Of a stretch of 64,000 nt of DNA, positions 28,192 to 37,819 are shown piece by piece; the stretch's first letter is position 1, and each line of letters starts with the position of its first letter. Position numbers and translations under genes: made by a program. Source of the stretch: Halomonas litopenaei (GTDB lineage: Bacteria > Pseudomonadota > Gammaproteobacteria > Pseudomonadales > Halomonadaceae); assembly GCF_017303055.1 (NCBI RefSeq), contig NZ_JAEKJT010000008.1:162703-226702 (forward strand). Reading direction: 5' to 3'. The notes beneath the pieces were generated by a model that ran no database searches, was not told the origin of the DNA, and saw only the letters and a list, made by a program, of their open reading frames with translations.

Positions 28192-29406
28192 ATGGAAGCA
28201 CCCGTGCAGGACAGTACGCGATTGTCAGGGAGCCTGGCTGGCATCAGGGTCATCGACCTGACACGCGTGATTTCCGGTCCTTTTGCCAGCCAGATGCTGG
28301 GGGATCACGGGGCAGAGGTGATCAAGGTGGAAACACCGGGCGAAGGTGACGTGGTGCGCAAGCAGGGCAACATGGTCAACGGCTTCAGCGCCTACTTTGC
28401 CCAGTTCAACCGCAACAAGCGTTCCATGACCCTCAATCTGCGCACCCCCGAGGGGCGTCAGGTGCTTGACCGCCTGCTCGACGGTGCCGATGTCCTGGTG
28501 GAGAACTTCCGACCAGGGGTGCTGGCGAAGATGGGGCTTGATGATGACACCCTGAGGACACGATTTCCTCGGCTGGTGGTCGGCCGTATCAATGGATTTG
28601 GTTCCACCGGTCCCTACCGTGACCGGCCCGCCTATGACTTTGTGGCCCAGGCCATGAGTGGCTTCATGGGCGTCAATGGTGCCGAGGGCGGCGAGCCAAT
28701 GCGAGCGGCGCCCCCCATCAGTGACATGGTCGCCAGTCTCAACCTGGCCTTCGGTGTCAGCGCCGCACTGGTAAGGCGGGAGCGAACCGGGCAAGGGGAG
28801 ATTCTGGAAACGGCGCTGACCAATGGCCTGGTGGCAATGCTGGGGTATCTGGCGGCGGAGTTCTTTGCCACGGGCAAGGTCCCGACGCGGACCGGCAATG
28901 ATCACCCGATGCTCTACCCTTACGGACTGTTCGAGGCTGCCGATGGCGAGGTGGCCATCGCCCCCAGCAGTGAAGTGATGGTGCGCAGGCTGCTGGAAGC
29001 CCTGGGACAGCATGCGCTGCTCGAGCAGCCCCGCTTTGCCGACAATCGCCAGCGCATGGCCAATCGCGACGCCCTTCGCGAGATACTCAATGAAGTCACG
29101 CGACAGCGCAGCGTGGCGGAGTGGATTGATCATCTCAATGCTGCAGGAGTGCCCTGCGGTCGCGTTCAAGATCTTCGCGAGACCTTCTCCGACCCTCAGA
29201 TTCTGGACCAGCAGATGCGCCTGGAGCTGGATCAGGGCGAGGCGGGAACGATCGCAACGACCGGCTTCCCGATCAAGATGCGTGAGGCCCCGGCCGCGCT
29301 GCAGCGCCCGGCCCCTAAACTGGGCGAGCATACTGCCGAGGTGCTGGCGGAGCTGGGTTTTGACGCAACACAGTGCGAAGACCTGCGTCGTCGTGGCGTT
29401 GTCTAG
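28192..29406 (+). CDS. CaiB/BaiF-type (class III) CoA-transferase
   Basis: 404 residues from ATG 28192; an in-frame ATG lies 9 bases earlier but has its ribosome site too close. The family pattern runs GIRVIDLTRVISGPFASQML, then VETPGEGDVVR, FNRNKRSMTLNL, DVLVENFRPGVLAKMGL, and PPISDMVASL with Asp near residue 178, which aligns with the catalytic Asp of formyl-CoA transferase. It transfers CoA between carboxylic acids. The gene precedes a TctCBA uptake system in the same direction, suggesting that an imported di- or tricarboxylate is activated by it, which is inference from position. Confidence 0.88.
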   Translation: MEAPVQDSTRLSGSLAGIRVIDLTRVISGPFASQMLGDHGAEVIKVETPGEGDVVRKQGNMVNGFSAYFAQFNRNKRSMTLNLRTPEGRQVLDRLLDGADVLVENFRPGVLAKMGLDDDTLRTRFPRLVVGRINGFGSTGPYRDRPAYDFVAQAMSGFMGVNGAEGGEPMRAAPPISDMVASLNLAFGVSAALVRRERTGQGEILETALTNGLVAMLGYLAAEFFATGKVPTRTGNDHPMLYPYGLFEAADGEVAIAPSSEVMVRRLLEALGQHALLEQPRFADNRQRMANRDALREILNEVTRQRSVAEWIDHLNAAGVPCGRVQDLRETFSDPQILDQQMRLELDQGEAGTIATTGFPIKMREAPAALQRPAPKLGEHTAEVLAELGFDATQCEDLRRRGVV

Positions 29407-29763
29407 CCTGGTCACGGAGCGGCCTCTGCTCGGAGCCGTCGGCATGATCGGAGCCGTCGGCATGATCGGAGCCGTCGGCATGATCGGAGCCGTCGACAGG
29501 CGAGCGCGAAGACAGCCAGGCGAGACGGCGCAACGTAGAGGTATTGGCTAATCCGATAGGACACGCGCAAGTCAACACGCTGCCGTGTAGAAGATGCCGA
29601 CCCGCTCGGTAGCAGTCATCCGCAACAGCTGTCCAGGTGATGGGAGGACAGCGGCGACCCAGGCACCTGTCGCTTCACCGCAAGCAACGCTGACACCGGT
29701 GGCGGTGGCCACCACAGCACGACATACCCCAATAATCAACAAACTCTGCAAGGAGCCCTGCTC
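29407..29763. other. Spacer with tandem repeats and tctC leader
   Basis: 357 bp without a gene. It holds an 18-bp tandem array at 29431-29495, then an unremarkable stretch, and ends with the AAGGAG ribosome site of tctC. No terminator was seen after the CoA-transferase gene. Confidence 0.5.
29431..29495. repeat. Perfect 18-bp tandem repeat, 3.6 copies
   Basis: CGGAGCCGTCGGCATGAT is repeated three times without change (29431-29484) followed by an 11-bp partial copy. Being perfect and a multiple of three, it is a likely variable-number repeat. Confidence 0.92.
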
Positions 29764-30750
29764 ATGCCATTCTCGCTCAAGCCTCGTATTGGACTGCCGC
29801 TGCTCGCGCTGGGTCTTGGTCTGTCCTCTACCGTCAACGCCGTGCCCATCGATGAGTGCATTGCCCCGGCAGACCCCGGCGGTGGCTGGGACTTTACCTG
29901 TCGTAGTGTCGGCAAGTTGCTGACCGACCTCGAACTGACGGACGGCACGGTGCAAGTCACCAACATGCCGGGTGGTGTTGGTGCCGTGGCCTTTTCGAAT
30001 GTGGCGGCCAAGCGCGCCGATGACAGTGATTTGATGGTGGCGACCAGCACGGTGGGCATGACCCAGATTGCCCAGGGCCGCTATCCCGGCGGTGCCGAGA
30101 CCATGCGCTGGCTGGCGATGCTGGGTACCGATGTCGGGGTCATCCTGGTCGATGACGAAAGCGAATACGAAAGCCTCGAACAACTGCTCGAGGCCATCGT
30201 GGCGGACCCCTCTTCTGTGGCGGTAGCCGGCTCCAGCGGTGCGGGTGGATGGGACCACATCCGGGCCTTGATGCTGGCCAAGGCAGCGGGGCTGCCTGGG
30301 GACCAGGTCGGCGCCCTGCGTTGGGTGCAGTTCGATGGCGGCGGTCCCGCGGTGACCCAGATGATGGGCAACCATGTGGATGTGGTGTCGACAGACCTGG
30401 GCGAAGTGGCAGGTTTCATCGAATCGGGTGACGTGCGTGTGCTGGGGGTGCTGTCAGAAGATCCGCTGCCGGCGCCCTTCGACCAGCTGCCCACCGCCGT
30501 CAGCCAGGGTTACGACGTGACCGGCTACAACTGGCGCGGTTTCTACACCGGTGGCGACGTCTCTGACGACGACTATGCCAGCATGGTAGAGGACCTCGAA
30601 ACCCTGTACGCCAGCGACCAATGGAAAGAGGTTGCTGCCCAGAATGGCCTGGTTCCGCTGTGGCGCGGTGGCGATGAGTTCTCCTCCTTCGTGGTCGAGT
30701 CCATCGAGCGGGTCGAGGCGATCTCTCGGGAGATCGGGGTCATTCAATGA
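29764..30750 (+). CDS. tctC: Tripartite tricarboxylate transporter substrate-binding protein (TctC)
   Basis: 328 residues with a signal peptide ending near TVNAVPID. The family segment APADPGGGWDFTCR, then TNMPGGVGAVAFSN and VAVAGSSGAGGWDHI, follow the order of TctC/Bug proteins that bind carboxylates in the periplasm. AAGGAG precedes the ATG. The stop overlaps the tctB start by 3 bases (ATGA). Citrate-type ligands are typical; the real ligand is not known. Confidence 0.92.
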   Translation: MPFSLKPRIGLPLLALGLGLSSTVNAVPIDECIAPADPGGGWDFTCRSVGKLLTDLELTDGTVQVTNMPGGVGAVAFSNVAAKRADDSDLMVATSTVGMTQIAQGRYPGGAETMRWLAMLGTDVGVILVDDESEYESLEQLLEAIVADPSSVAVAGSSGAGGWDHIRALMLAKAAGLPGDQVGALRWVQFDGGGPAVTQMMGNHVDVVSTDLGEVAGFIESGDVRVLGVLSEDPLPAPFDQLPTAVSQGYDVTGYNWRGFYTGGDVSDDDYASMVEDLETLYASDQWKEVAAQNGLVPLWRGGDEFSSFVVESIERVEAISREIGVIQ

Positions 30751-31232
30751 GTCACACCGATGACCTCGAGCTGAATCATGATCGCCGGCCGGCACCGGTC
30801 GGTGATCGTATCGCGGGGGCGGTGTTGCTGCTGCTGGCGCTGGGCGCCTGGTGGCATTCGCACAGCTTCGTCACTGGCTTCATGCAGCCGGTAGGGCCGG
30901 GGGCTTTCCCCCGGCTGGTCAGTCTGCCGCTAGGCGTATTGTCGGCGTATCTGCTGTTTCGGCCGGGCTTTAACGAGCGCTGGCCGGACCGTGCCGGGCT
31001 TGCACGTCAGCTGGCAGTGCTGCTGTTGCTGGCTGCCTATGCGGGCGTGCTGGAAGCGCTGGGCTTCCTGCCTGCCACGCTGGTCGGTGCCGTCCTGCTG
31101 ACGCGGCTGTTTGGTGCCCGTTGGCAGCAGGCCATGGTGGCCGGGACCGGACTGGCGGTGGGGCTCTATGTGCTGTTCGAGTTTGGCCTCGGCATGCCGT
31201 TGCCGAACGTACCCTGGTGGGGAGCTGCCTGA
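30747..31232 (+). CDS. tctB: Tripartite tricarboxylate transporter small membrane protein (TctB)
   Basis: 161 residues with four predicted membrane helices (about 23-42, 52-72, 89-106, 127-150), the size and topology of TctB. The stretch PVGPGAFPRLVSLPLGVLSA is the conserved segment between helices 1 and 2. It overlaps tctC by 4 bases and ends one base before the tctA start. Confidence 0.88.
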   Translation: MSHTDDLELNHDRRPAPVGDRIAGAVLLLLALGAWWHSHSFVTGFMQPVGPGAFPRLVSLPLGVLSAYLLFRPGFNERWPDRAGLARQLAVLLLLAAYAGVLEALGFLPATLVGAVLLTRLFGARWQQAMVAGTGLAVGLYVLFEFGLGMPLPNVPWWGAA

Positions 31233-31233
31233 C

Positions 31234-32730
31234 ATGGATACCTTAGCGTTTCTTGCCCAGGGCTTCGCGGTCGCGACTCAGCCGGAATTTCTGCTGCTGG
31301 CGCTGATCGGTTGTGCGGTGGGCACCCTGATCGGCGCCTTGCCGGGACTCGGGCCGGTCAACGGGGTGGCCCTGATGATCCCGCTGGCGTTCAACTTTGG
31401 ACTGGAGCCCACGGCGGCCCTGATCCTGTTGGTCAGCGTCTACTACGGCTGCATGTACGGGGGGCGTATCAGCTCCATCGTGCTCAATATTCCCGGTGAC
31501 GAGCCGGCCATGATGACGACCCTCGACGGCTACCCCATGGCGCTGAAAGGCCGCGGTGGTGAGGCCCTGGGGCTGTCGGCGGTGGCGTCCTTCGTGGGGG
31601 CAACCATCGCCACCATCGGCTTGACCTTGTTCGCCCCGCTGCTGGTCGATCTGGCCATCAAGTTTGGGCCAGCGGAATACTTCGCGCTGTTCCTGCTGGC
31701 GTTTGCCACCATCGGCGGCGTGACCAGCGGTAGCTTCACCAAGAGTTTCATTGCTGCGTGCCTGGGACTGTTGCTGGGCACCGTGGGCATCGATCCGGTG
31801 TCCAGCGTCGCCAGATATACCTTTGGTACCTTCGAACTGTATGACGGCATCGATTTCATCGTAGCGCTGGTCGGCCTGTTTGCGATCTCCGAGTGTCTGG
31901 TGTTTCTGGAAAAACGCCACGATGCCGACAAGCCTCACGTCCAGCTGGGTTCGGCCTGGCCGGGCATGACGTCGTCGCTGTCCTGCAAGGGCAGCATTGG
32001 ACGCGGCTCGCTGATCGGCTTCGTGTCGGGGGTGTTGCCCGGAGCCGGTGCCTCCTTGGGTAGCTTTCTCTCCTATATGCTGGAAAAGCGCTGGCTGGGG
32101 GCGAAAGGCGATTTCGGCAACGGCGACCCTCGCGGCGTCGCTGCACCGGAAGCCGGTAACAATGCCGCTGCCGGTGGTGCGTTGATTCCGATGCTGTCGC
32201 TGGGGATTCCTGGAAGTGGCACCACGGCGATTCTGCTGGCGCTGCTGCTGTCGATGAACATCACCCCGGGGCCGCTGCTGTTCGCGCAGCAGCCGGAGAT
32301 GGTATGGGGGCTGGTGGCGGCGCTGTTTATCGGCAACATCATGCTGCTGATCCTCAATGTGCCGCTGGTCGGACTGTTTGCTCGTGTGCTGCAGGCGCCC
32401 AGCTGGCTGCTGATGCCGATGGTGGTGCTGATCGCCTTCGTGGGCGTCTATTCGCTCAACAATAGTCCCTTCGATCTGTACATGATGCTGGCGTTCGGGG
32501 TGCTCGGCTATGTCCTGCGCAAGCTGGAGATACCGACCGTGCCGGTGGTGCTGGGCTTGCTGCTGGGCGGTCAGATGGAGTTCAACCTGCGGCGTGCCAT
32601 GTCGATCAGCGGTGGCGACTGGAGCATCCTGGTGAACAGCGGGATTTCCATCGGCATCTATGTCTTCGCGGTGACGTTGATCATCGCCGGGGCTGTCTAC
32701 GCCATGTTACTCCGGCGCCGCCTCAAGTAA
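31234..32730 (+). CDS. tctA: Tripartite tricarboxylate transporter large membrane protein (TctA)
   Basis: 498 residues from ATG 31234; the ORF reaches back into tctB but GGGAG and spacing support this start. Multiple membrane helices, the signature GALPGLGPVNGVALMIPL near residue 30, YYGCMYGGRISSI, and the second GVLPGAGASLGSFLSY repeat are diagnostic of TctA. It forms the channel of the three-part carboxylate importer together with TctB and TctC. Confidence 0.93.
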   Translation: MDTLAFLAQGFAVATQPEFLLLALIGCAVGTLIGALPGLGPVNGVALMIPLAFNFGLEPTAALILLVSVYYGCMYGGRISSIVLNIPGDEPAMMTTLDGYPMALKGRGGEALGLSAVASFVGATIATIGLTLFAPLLVDLAIKFGPAEYFALFLLAFATIGGVTSGSFTKSFIAACLGLLLGTVGIDPVSSVARYTFGTFELYDGIDFIVALVGLFAISECLVFLEKRHDADKPHVQLGSAWPGMTSSLSCKGSIGRGSLIGFVSGVLPGAGASLGSFLSYMLEKRWLGAKGDFGNGDPRGVAAPEAGNNAAAGGALIPMLSLGIPGSGTTAILLALLLSMNITPGPLLFAQQPEMVWGLVAALFIGNIMLLILNVPLVGLFARVLQAPSWLLMPMVVLIAFVGVYSLNNSPFDLYMMLAFGVLGYVLRKLEIPTVPVVLGLLLGGQMEFNLRRAMSISGGDWSILVNSGISIGIYVFAVTLIIAGAVYAMLLRRRLK

Positions 32731-32853
32731 GCCAGGAAGGCGCCAGGGCTGATGAGCGGCGGTATGCCCTGGGAAATTGGCTGAGCTCTCGGTGAGCGTG
32801 GCCTTGATGAGGGTGCTGGTGTCAGAATGGCGGTTCACAAGGAGGGAGCCGCC

Positions 32854-34191
32854 ATGAAAACCATGAACTGGGAACGCCTGCTGGATCCGGTCCGATTGCA
32901 CGATCCACGTGGCAGCACCCACGATGAAGTGGGGCGCAGTCCCTTTCACAAGGACCATGACCGGATTGTCTTTGCGGGTTCCTTCCGTCGCCTGGGGCGC
33001 AAGACCCAGGTGCACCCGTTGACCGACAATGATCATATCCACACCCGCCTGACGCATTCGCTGGAGGTCGGCTGTGTCGGCCGCTCGCTGGGCATGAGCG
33101 TGGGCGAGCTGCTGCGTGATCGCCTGCCTGCTTGGATCACCCCAGCGGATCTCGGCGTCATCATCCAGGCGGCGTGTCTGGGCCATGACATCGGCAACCC
33201 GCCCTTCGGTCACGCCGGCGAGTATGCCATCCGTGACTGGTTCAAGTGTGCCGCGAACAATGGTAGCGGCTTGCTCGACGGGCTGACGCCGCTGGAGCGT
33301 GAAGACCTGCTGACCTACGAAGGCAATGCTCAGGGCTTTCGCATCGTGACCCAGATCGAATACAACCAGTTTCGTGGCGGCATGCGCCTCACCGCGGCGA
33401 CCCTGGGCACGCTGTTGAAGTATCCATGGACAGTGACCCACGGTGGCCAGGCCGGCAAGTTCGGCTGCTATCAGAGCGAGCTTCCCGCGCTGGCACAGGT
33501 GGCGGAGCACCTGGGCCTGATCCCCCAGGGCGAGCATCGCTGGTGCCGTCATCCCCTGGCCTGGCTGGTAGAGGCGGCAGACGACATCTGCTACGCCTTG
33601 CTGGATCTCGAGGACGGGGTGGAGATGGACATCCTGGACTTTGACGAGGTGGCGGAAATTCTCACCCAGATTGCCGGGGGAGAGCCAGCGGACTATGCCG
33701 AGATGTGTCGCAATGGCGTGTCTCAGCGACGCCGTATCGCGGCGCTGCGGGGGGCGGCCATGGAGCGGGCCGTCACCGATGTTGGCAAGGTCTTCGTCGA
33801 ACACGAGCAGGAACTGCTGTCAGGCACGCTGCAGCAAGACCTGTTGGAGCTGTGCCACCCGGACCTTGACTGGGGGGTGAAGCTGGCCAAGCAGCTGGCG
33901 CGCAAGCGGATCTTCCAGAACACGCGCAAGGCCAAGCTGGAAATCGGCGCCTACACGACGTTGGGCATCCTGCTGGAGGCGTTTATCGGTGCGGCGCATG
34001 AGCTGCATCACACCGGGCATTCGAGCTTCAAGCATCAGCGGGTATTGGCGTTGATCGGCGAGAATACGCCGCTGCCGTCCTGGTCCTTGTATGACAGCTA
34101 CCGTCGTATGCTGGACTTTATCGGCGGCATGACCGATCACTACGCGGTAGACCTGGCCCAGGAGATGGGCGGCAAGCTGCGCGGGGATTAG
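32854..34191 (+). CDS. dgt: Deoxyguanosinetriphosphate triphosphohydrolase (dGTPase)
   Basis: 445 residues from ATG 32854, preceded by AAGGAGG; an ATG 27 bases earlier lacks a good site. The HD-type metal motif is seen as RLTHSLEV followed by CLGHDIGNPPFGHAGE, and RSPFHKDHDRIVFAGSFRRL with KTQVHPL is the usual N-terminal signature. It hydrolyses dGTP to deoxyguanosine and triphosphate. It is of the shorter type 2 length, against ~505 residues in E. coli Dgt. No partner genes are adjacent. Confidence 0.93.
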   Translation: MKTMNWERLLDPVRLHDPRGSTHDEVGRSPFHKDHDRIVFAGSFRRLGRKTQVHPLTDNDHIHTRLTHSLEVGCVGRSLGMSVGELLRDRLPAWITPADLGVIIQAACLGHDIGNPPFGHAGEYAIRDWFKCAANNGSGLLDGLTPLEREDLLTYEGNAQGFRIVTQIEYNQFRGGMRLTAATLGTLLKYPWTVTHGGQAGKFGCYQSELPALAQVAEHLGLIPQGEHRWCRHPLAWLVEAADDICYALLDLEDGVEMDILDFDEVAEILTQIAGGEPADYAEMCRNGVSQRRRIAALRGAAMERAVTDVGKVFVEHEQELLSGTLQQDLLELCHPDLDWGVKLAKQLARKRIFQNTRKAKLEIGAYTTLGILLEAFIGAAHELHHTGHSSFKHQRVLALIGENTPLPSWSLYDSYRRMLDFIGGMTDHYAVDLAQEMGGKLRGD

Positions 34192-34340
34192 GCAGACTTG
34201 CCCAGCGGCTTGCTGTCGGTGCAGGGCACCGCGGCGTTGACGCAAGCGCAGGTAGCGTGGGCCACCGGAGGTGCCGGCACGGTGGCGCCACGCGGTTTTC
34301 TCGTATACTGAGGGGGAAAAACATAACAAGGGATTGATTT

Positions 34341-36056
34341 GTGAAAACGCAGACGCCCCCCCAGAGCGATCATGGCTTTGACGTGATCGACAAACCGACC
34401 TTCTTCGGTTCGCTGTTCCTTCTTCTTGCCGTCACTGTGCCCCTGGTGATCTTCCCCGAACAGGGCGCCACCTGGGTGCTGGCGGCCAAGAACTTCATTA
34501 CCAATGAACTTGGCGTGCTCTATCTGGCGCTCGGGCTGGGCGCGAGCGGCTTCATGCTGTTTATCGTGTTCAGCGATATTGGGCAGATCAAGCTCGGGGA
34601 CCCTGAAGAACAACCCGAGTTTTCGACAATATCCTGGGCCGCGATGCTGTTCTGTGCCGGGATCGGAGCCTCGATCCTGTACTGGTCGATGATCGAGTGG
34701 ATCTACTACTACCAGGCGCCACCGTTTCACGCCGAGCCTCTGTCGCCAGATGCCGCTCGATGGGCGGCGGCCTACGGCATTTTTCACTGGGGCCCGGTGG
34801 CGTGGTCAATCTATCTGATTCCGGCCATCCCGATCGCCTACTTCTACTATGTGCGCAATCACAGCGTGCTCAAGATCAGCGAGGCCCTGATGCCCGTGCT
34901 GGGTGAGAGTCGCGCCCACCGCTGGCCAGGCAAACTGATCGATGTACTGTTCGTGTTTGGCATGCTCGGCGGCGGGGCCACCACGCTGGGCTTGGCGGCC
35001 CCGCTGATCAATGAAGGGCTGTATGAGCTGTTTGGTGTGCCCAAGACCCTGGCCGCGCGAATCTTCGTGCTGATGCTGTGCACCGCGATCTTTGGCTACA
35101 GCGCCTTTGTGGGGCTCAAGAAGGGGATCAAGGTGCTCTCCGACATCAACTTCTGGTTGGCCACCGGGCTGCTGGTCTTCGTCTTCGTCGTGGGGCCCAC
35201 CGAGTTCATGGCCAGCACCGGATTGGACGCCTTGGGGCGGGTTCTCAGCAACCTGGTGCACATGGGCACCTGGACCGAGCCCTTTGCGCGATTCGAGAAT
35301 TTCCAGTCCACTCACTTCCCCCAGGACTGGACCATCTTCTACTGGGCCTGGTGGCTGGTGTTTGCGCCCAGCGTGGGGCTGTTCATTGCGCGCATCTCGC
35401 GTGGGCGGACCATTCGCTCCATGGTAGCGGGATCGATCTTCTTCGGCTCCCTCGGCTGTGCCCTGTTCTTTATCGTGCTGGGCAACTACGGCCTCTACCT
35501 GCACCTGTCCGGCACCCTGGACCTGGTCACTATCCTCAACGAAGAGAGCGCCACGGCGGCCATCTTTGCCACCCTGTCGACCCTGCCGCTGAGCTATCTG
35601 GTGATTTTCGCCTTCACCTTGCTGGCCCTGATCTTCACGGCCACCACCTTCGACTCGATTTCCTACATCCTGGCAGCAGTGGTGCAGAAGGAGGTCGATG
35701 AAGAGCCGATGCGATGGAATCGACTGTTCTGGGCCTTCGCGCTGTCGTTCATGCCGGCGGTACTGATGTTCATCGGAGGCCTGGAGACCCTGCAGACAGC
35801 ATCCGTCGTGGGTGGGGTGCCGTTGCTGCTGGTGGCGCTGCTGTTGTGTATCTCGACGGTGCGAGCGGCGCACTACGACCTGCGCTATCAGCCTGACTAT
35901 ACCGACAAGGAAATCTATATCGAGGAGTTCCCGGAGGATGACCCCTGGACCGAGGAAGGCACCTGGGAGCTTCCGGAAGGTGAACATCATGGCGTCAGCC
36001 ATGATGATCGTCCCCATGTGGAGGGTGACCCCGGCAGTCATCCTTCTCGCCTGTAG
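34341..36056 (+). CDS. BCCT-family betaine/choline/carnitine transporter
   Basis: 571 residues from GTG 34341 with AAGGG upstream. About twelve membrane helices; the family signature is WTIFYWAWWLVFAPSVGLFI with the RISRGRTIR loop after it. FCAGIGASILYWSMIEW early on is the helix carrying the Trp-rich substrate site. The hydrophilic acidic C-terminal tail (EEFPEDDPWTEE) may sense osmolarity. It should import glycine betaine or related compatible solutes using sodium, in keeping with a halophile. The -10-like TATACT at 34304-34309 may belong to its promoter. Confidence 0.93.
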   Translation: MKTQTPPQSDHGFDVIDKPTFFGSLFLLLAVTVPLVIFPEQGATWVLAAKNFITNELGVLYLALGLGASGFMLFIVFSDIGQIKLGDPEEQPEFSTISWAAMLFCAGIGASILYWSMIEWIYYYQAPPFHAEPLSPDAARWAAAYGIFHWGPVAWSIYLIPAIPIAYFYYVRNHSVLKISEALMPVLGESRAHRWPGKLIDVLFVFGMLGGGATTLGLAAPLINEGLYELFGVPKTLAARIFVLMLCTAIFGYSAFVGLKKGIKVLSDINFWLATGLLVFVFVVGPTEFMASTGLDALGRVLSNLVHMGTWTEPFARFENFQSTHFPQDWTIFYWAWWLVFAPSVGLFIARISRGRTIRSMVAGSIFFGSLGCALFFIVLGNYGLYLHLSGTLDLVTILNEESATAAIFATLSTLPLSYLVIFAFTLLALIFTATTFDSISYILAAVVQKEVDEEPMRWNRLFWAFALSFMPAVLMFIGGLETLQTASVVGGVPLLLVALLLCISTVRAAHYDLRYQPDYTDKEIYIEEFPEDDPWTEEGTWELPEGEHHGVSHDDRPHVEGDPGSHPSRL

Positions 36057-36094
36057 TGGACGCGGCGCGGCGGCCCTTGTTGCGAGGGTCGTCG

Positions 36095-36874
36095 TCAGGC
36101 TGCCTGCGGCAGTGAGGGGGCGCCCAGATGCTCGAGAATGGCGGTTGGGACGGTGGTTTCAGGCGCGTCGATGCCCTGATTTCCGAACAGTCGGTTGAAT
36201 TCGAGTACCATGGGGCGCCCCTCGACCATGGCAATGTCGAAGCCCGCGTGGTCGATGCCCAGCCGTGACGACAGGCGCTTTACCAGCGCTAGCGCCGCAT
36301 CGGGCACTGGGTCGTGGCGGATTTCTCCACCTTGCGCCACATTGGTGCGAAAGTCATCCAGCGGACTCTGGCGCCAGTAGGCGGCCAGAATACGCTTCCC
36401 TACCACCACGATACGCAGGTCCCGGTCGATCGGCAGATAGCGTTGGGCGTAGAGCAGGTTCTCACTGGACAGATAGTCGATCAGAGCTTGCCGAGAGCGA
36501 ATCAGACACACACCCTGCCCCATGGCACTGCGCACCCGCTTGGCCACAAAGGGGTAGCCAAAGCGTGCCTCCACGTCGTGTATCGCCTGGGAATTGACGC
36601 CCAGGATGGCAGTGTCTGGCGTCGCTTCCGGACAGCAGGCGCGGAAGGCGCGCGTCTGCTCTATCTTGTCATGGCCCAGGTGATAGGTTGCCAGGCTAGG
36701 GAAGACTCGTTGGCCAAGGCCATAGGCCAGGGCGTTGATCTGCCAGTACTCGGGGAACAGCAGGGCGTCAGCTTCCGCCAATTCCTGGCGGTGCTCGTCC
36801 ATGTGGTCAGGCTTGATATAGCGCGCCTGCGAGATCCCCAGGCTCCGTAACGGATCAAAGGTGATCAGCTTCAT
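36095..36874 (-). CDS. ATP-grasp domain protein (RimK-like)
   Basis: 259 residues. The ATP-grasp hallmarks appear in order: YPFVAKRVRSAMGQGVCLI (lysine and glycine-rich loop), YAQRYLPIDRDLRIVVVGKR, and MVLEFNRLFGNQGID with the Glu/Asn metal ligands. Such enzymes join a carboxylate to an amine with ATP; RimK, glutathione-synthetase-like and lysine-ligase-like members exist. The substrate is unknown. It is divergent from an RNase T2 gene about 100 bp away. Confidence 0.85.
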   Translation of the reverse strand: MKLITFDPLRSLGISQARYIKPDHMDEHRQELAEADALLFPEYWQINALAYGLGQRVFPSLATYHLGHDKIEQTRAFRACCPEATPDTAILGVNSQAIHDVEARFGYPFVAKRVRSAMGQGVCLIRSRQALIDYLSSENLLYAQRYLPIDRDLRIVVVGKRILAAYWRQSPLDDFRTNVAQGGEIRHDPVPDAALALVKRLSSRLGIDHAGFDIAMVEGRPMVLEFNRLFGNQGIDAPETTVPTAILEHLGAPSLPQAA

Positions 36875-36971
36875 GAAACAGTTATCCAGAAAGACAACAG
36901 AGTGGAAATATCGAGGGCGCGCACCTTGCCAACTGTGGCGCGCCTTTGCAAGTCGCCTGCGGGGAGCTCGG

Positions 36972-37808
36972 ATGACCTACGCGACGGTGGTGGCCGACAA
37001 GCCAGGTCAGCGTTGGGTTCTGTCCCTGGCCATGGCGCTGGCCTTGGCCCTGGCAATGTTGGGGAGCGCGGTCGAGGCCCACGACGCGGAGGAGCAGCGT
37101 GCAGCGCTGCTGGATCTGGAGCAACCGCATTTTGACCATTATGTCCTGGCCTTGACCTGGCATCCCGGCTTTTGCGGCAGCCGTCGTCAGCCGCCGCGGG
37201 AATGTCGTGACCCCGCGTTGCTGGCGGGTACCGATGAGGGCTTTGTCTTGCACGGGCTATGGCCGTCTCGCCCAGATCGCTGGATCGCCCAGGGACTGAG
37301 TACGCAGGAATGGCAGCGGCAAGGGTGTTTCATCGAGCGTCCGAGACCGGCGGGAGACTTCTGTCAGGCGGGCCCCGCGATTTCACTGTCCGACAGTGCC
37401 CTGGAGCAGGAGCTGACGGCCGCCATGCCTGGTAGTGCCAGCTGTCTGGATCGCTACGAATACGCCAAGCACGGAGCCTGCATGGGGATGACGGATGACC
37501 AGTACTTTGATGGCTCGCTGGCCCTGGTGGAGATCGTCAACGACAGTGCGCTGGGAGCATTCGTGCGAGCACAGCGAGGCCGTACCGTGGCACGCCGCGA
37601 TCTGATCGCTGCCTTCGAGGAAAGCTTTGGTCGGGGGAGCGGCCGTGCACTGGCGCTGGTGTGTGGTGGGCCAGGCAATCGCCTGCTGACGGAAATACGC
37701 GTCGGCATCGAGGCCGAGCACGTCGACGACTTCCCTGCCAGGCACAGCCTCGCGTCGGTGGCCTTCGGGCGTTGCCCGGCCCGCATCGAGCTGCGCCGCA
37801 ACAGCTAG
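36972..37808 (+). CDS. Secreted ribonuclease T2 family protein
   Basis: 278 residues from ATG 36972 (GGGGAG ribosome site), with a long alanine- and leucine-rich signal peptide ending near AVEAHDAE. Both active-site segments are intact: FVLHGLWPS with His94, and YEYAKHGAC with Glu163, Lys166 and His167. Eight or more cysteines suggest disulfides, fitting periplasmic or outside localisation. The enzyme cleaves single-stranded RNA by transphosphorylation. An ORF reaching 37 residues further upstream lacks a reasonable start. Confidence 0.92.
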   Translation: MTYATVVADKPGQRWVLSLAMALALALAMLGSAVEAHDAEEQRAALLDLEQPHFDHYVLALTWHPGFCGSRRQPPRECRDPALLAGTDEGFVLHGLWPSRPDRWIAQGLSTQEWQRQGCFIERPRPAGDFCQAGPAISLSDSALEQELTAAMPGSASCLDRYEYAKHGACMGMTDDQYFDGSLALVEIVNDSALGAFVRAQRGRTVARRDLIAAFEESFGRGSGRALALVCGGPGNRLLTEIRVGIEAEHVDDFPARHSLASVAFGRCPARIELRRNS

Positions 37809-37819
37809 CGTTGCTCCGG

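Noticed and set aside
28225..29481. 418-residue antisense frame over the CoA-transferase, including PTAPIM repeats
   Set aside because: The repeats are the translated 18-bp tandem array, and the rest is shadow of a recognised enzyme.
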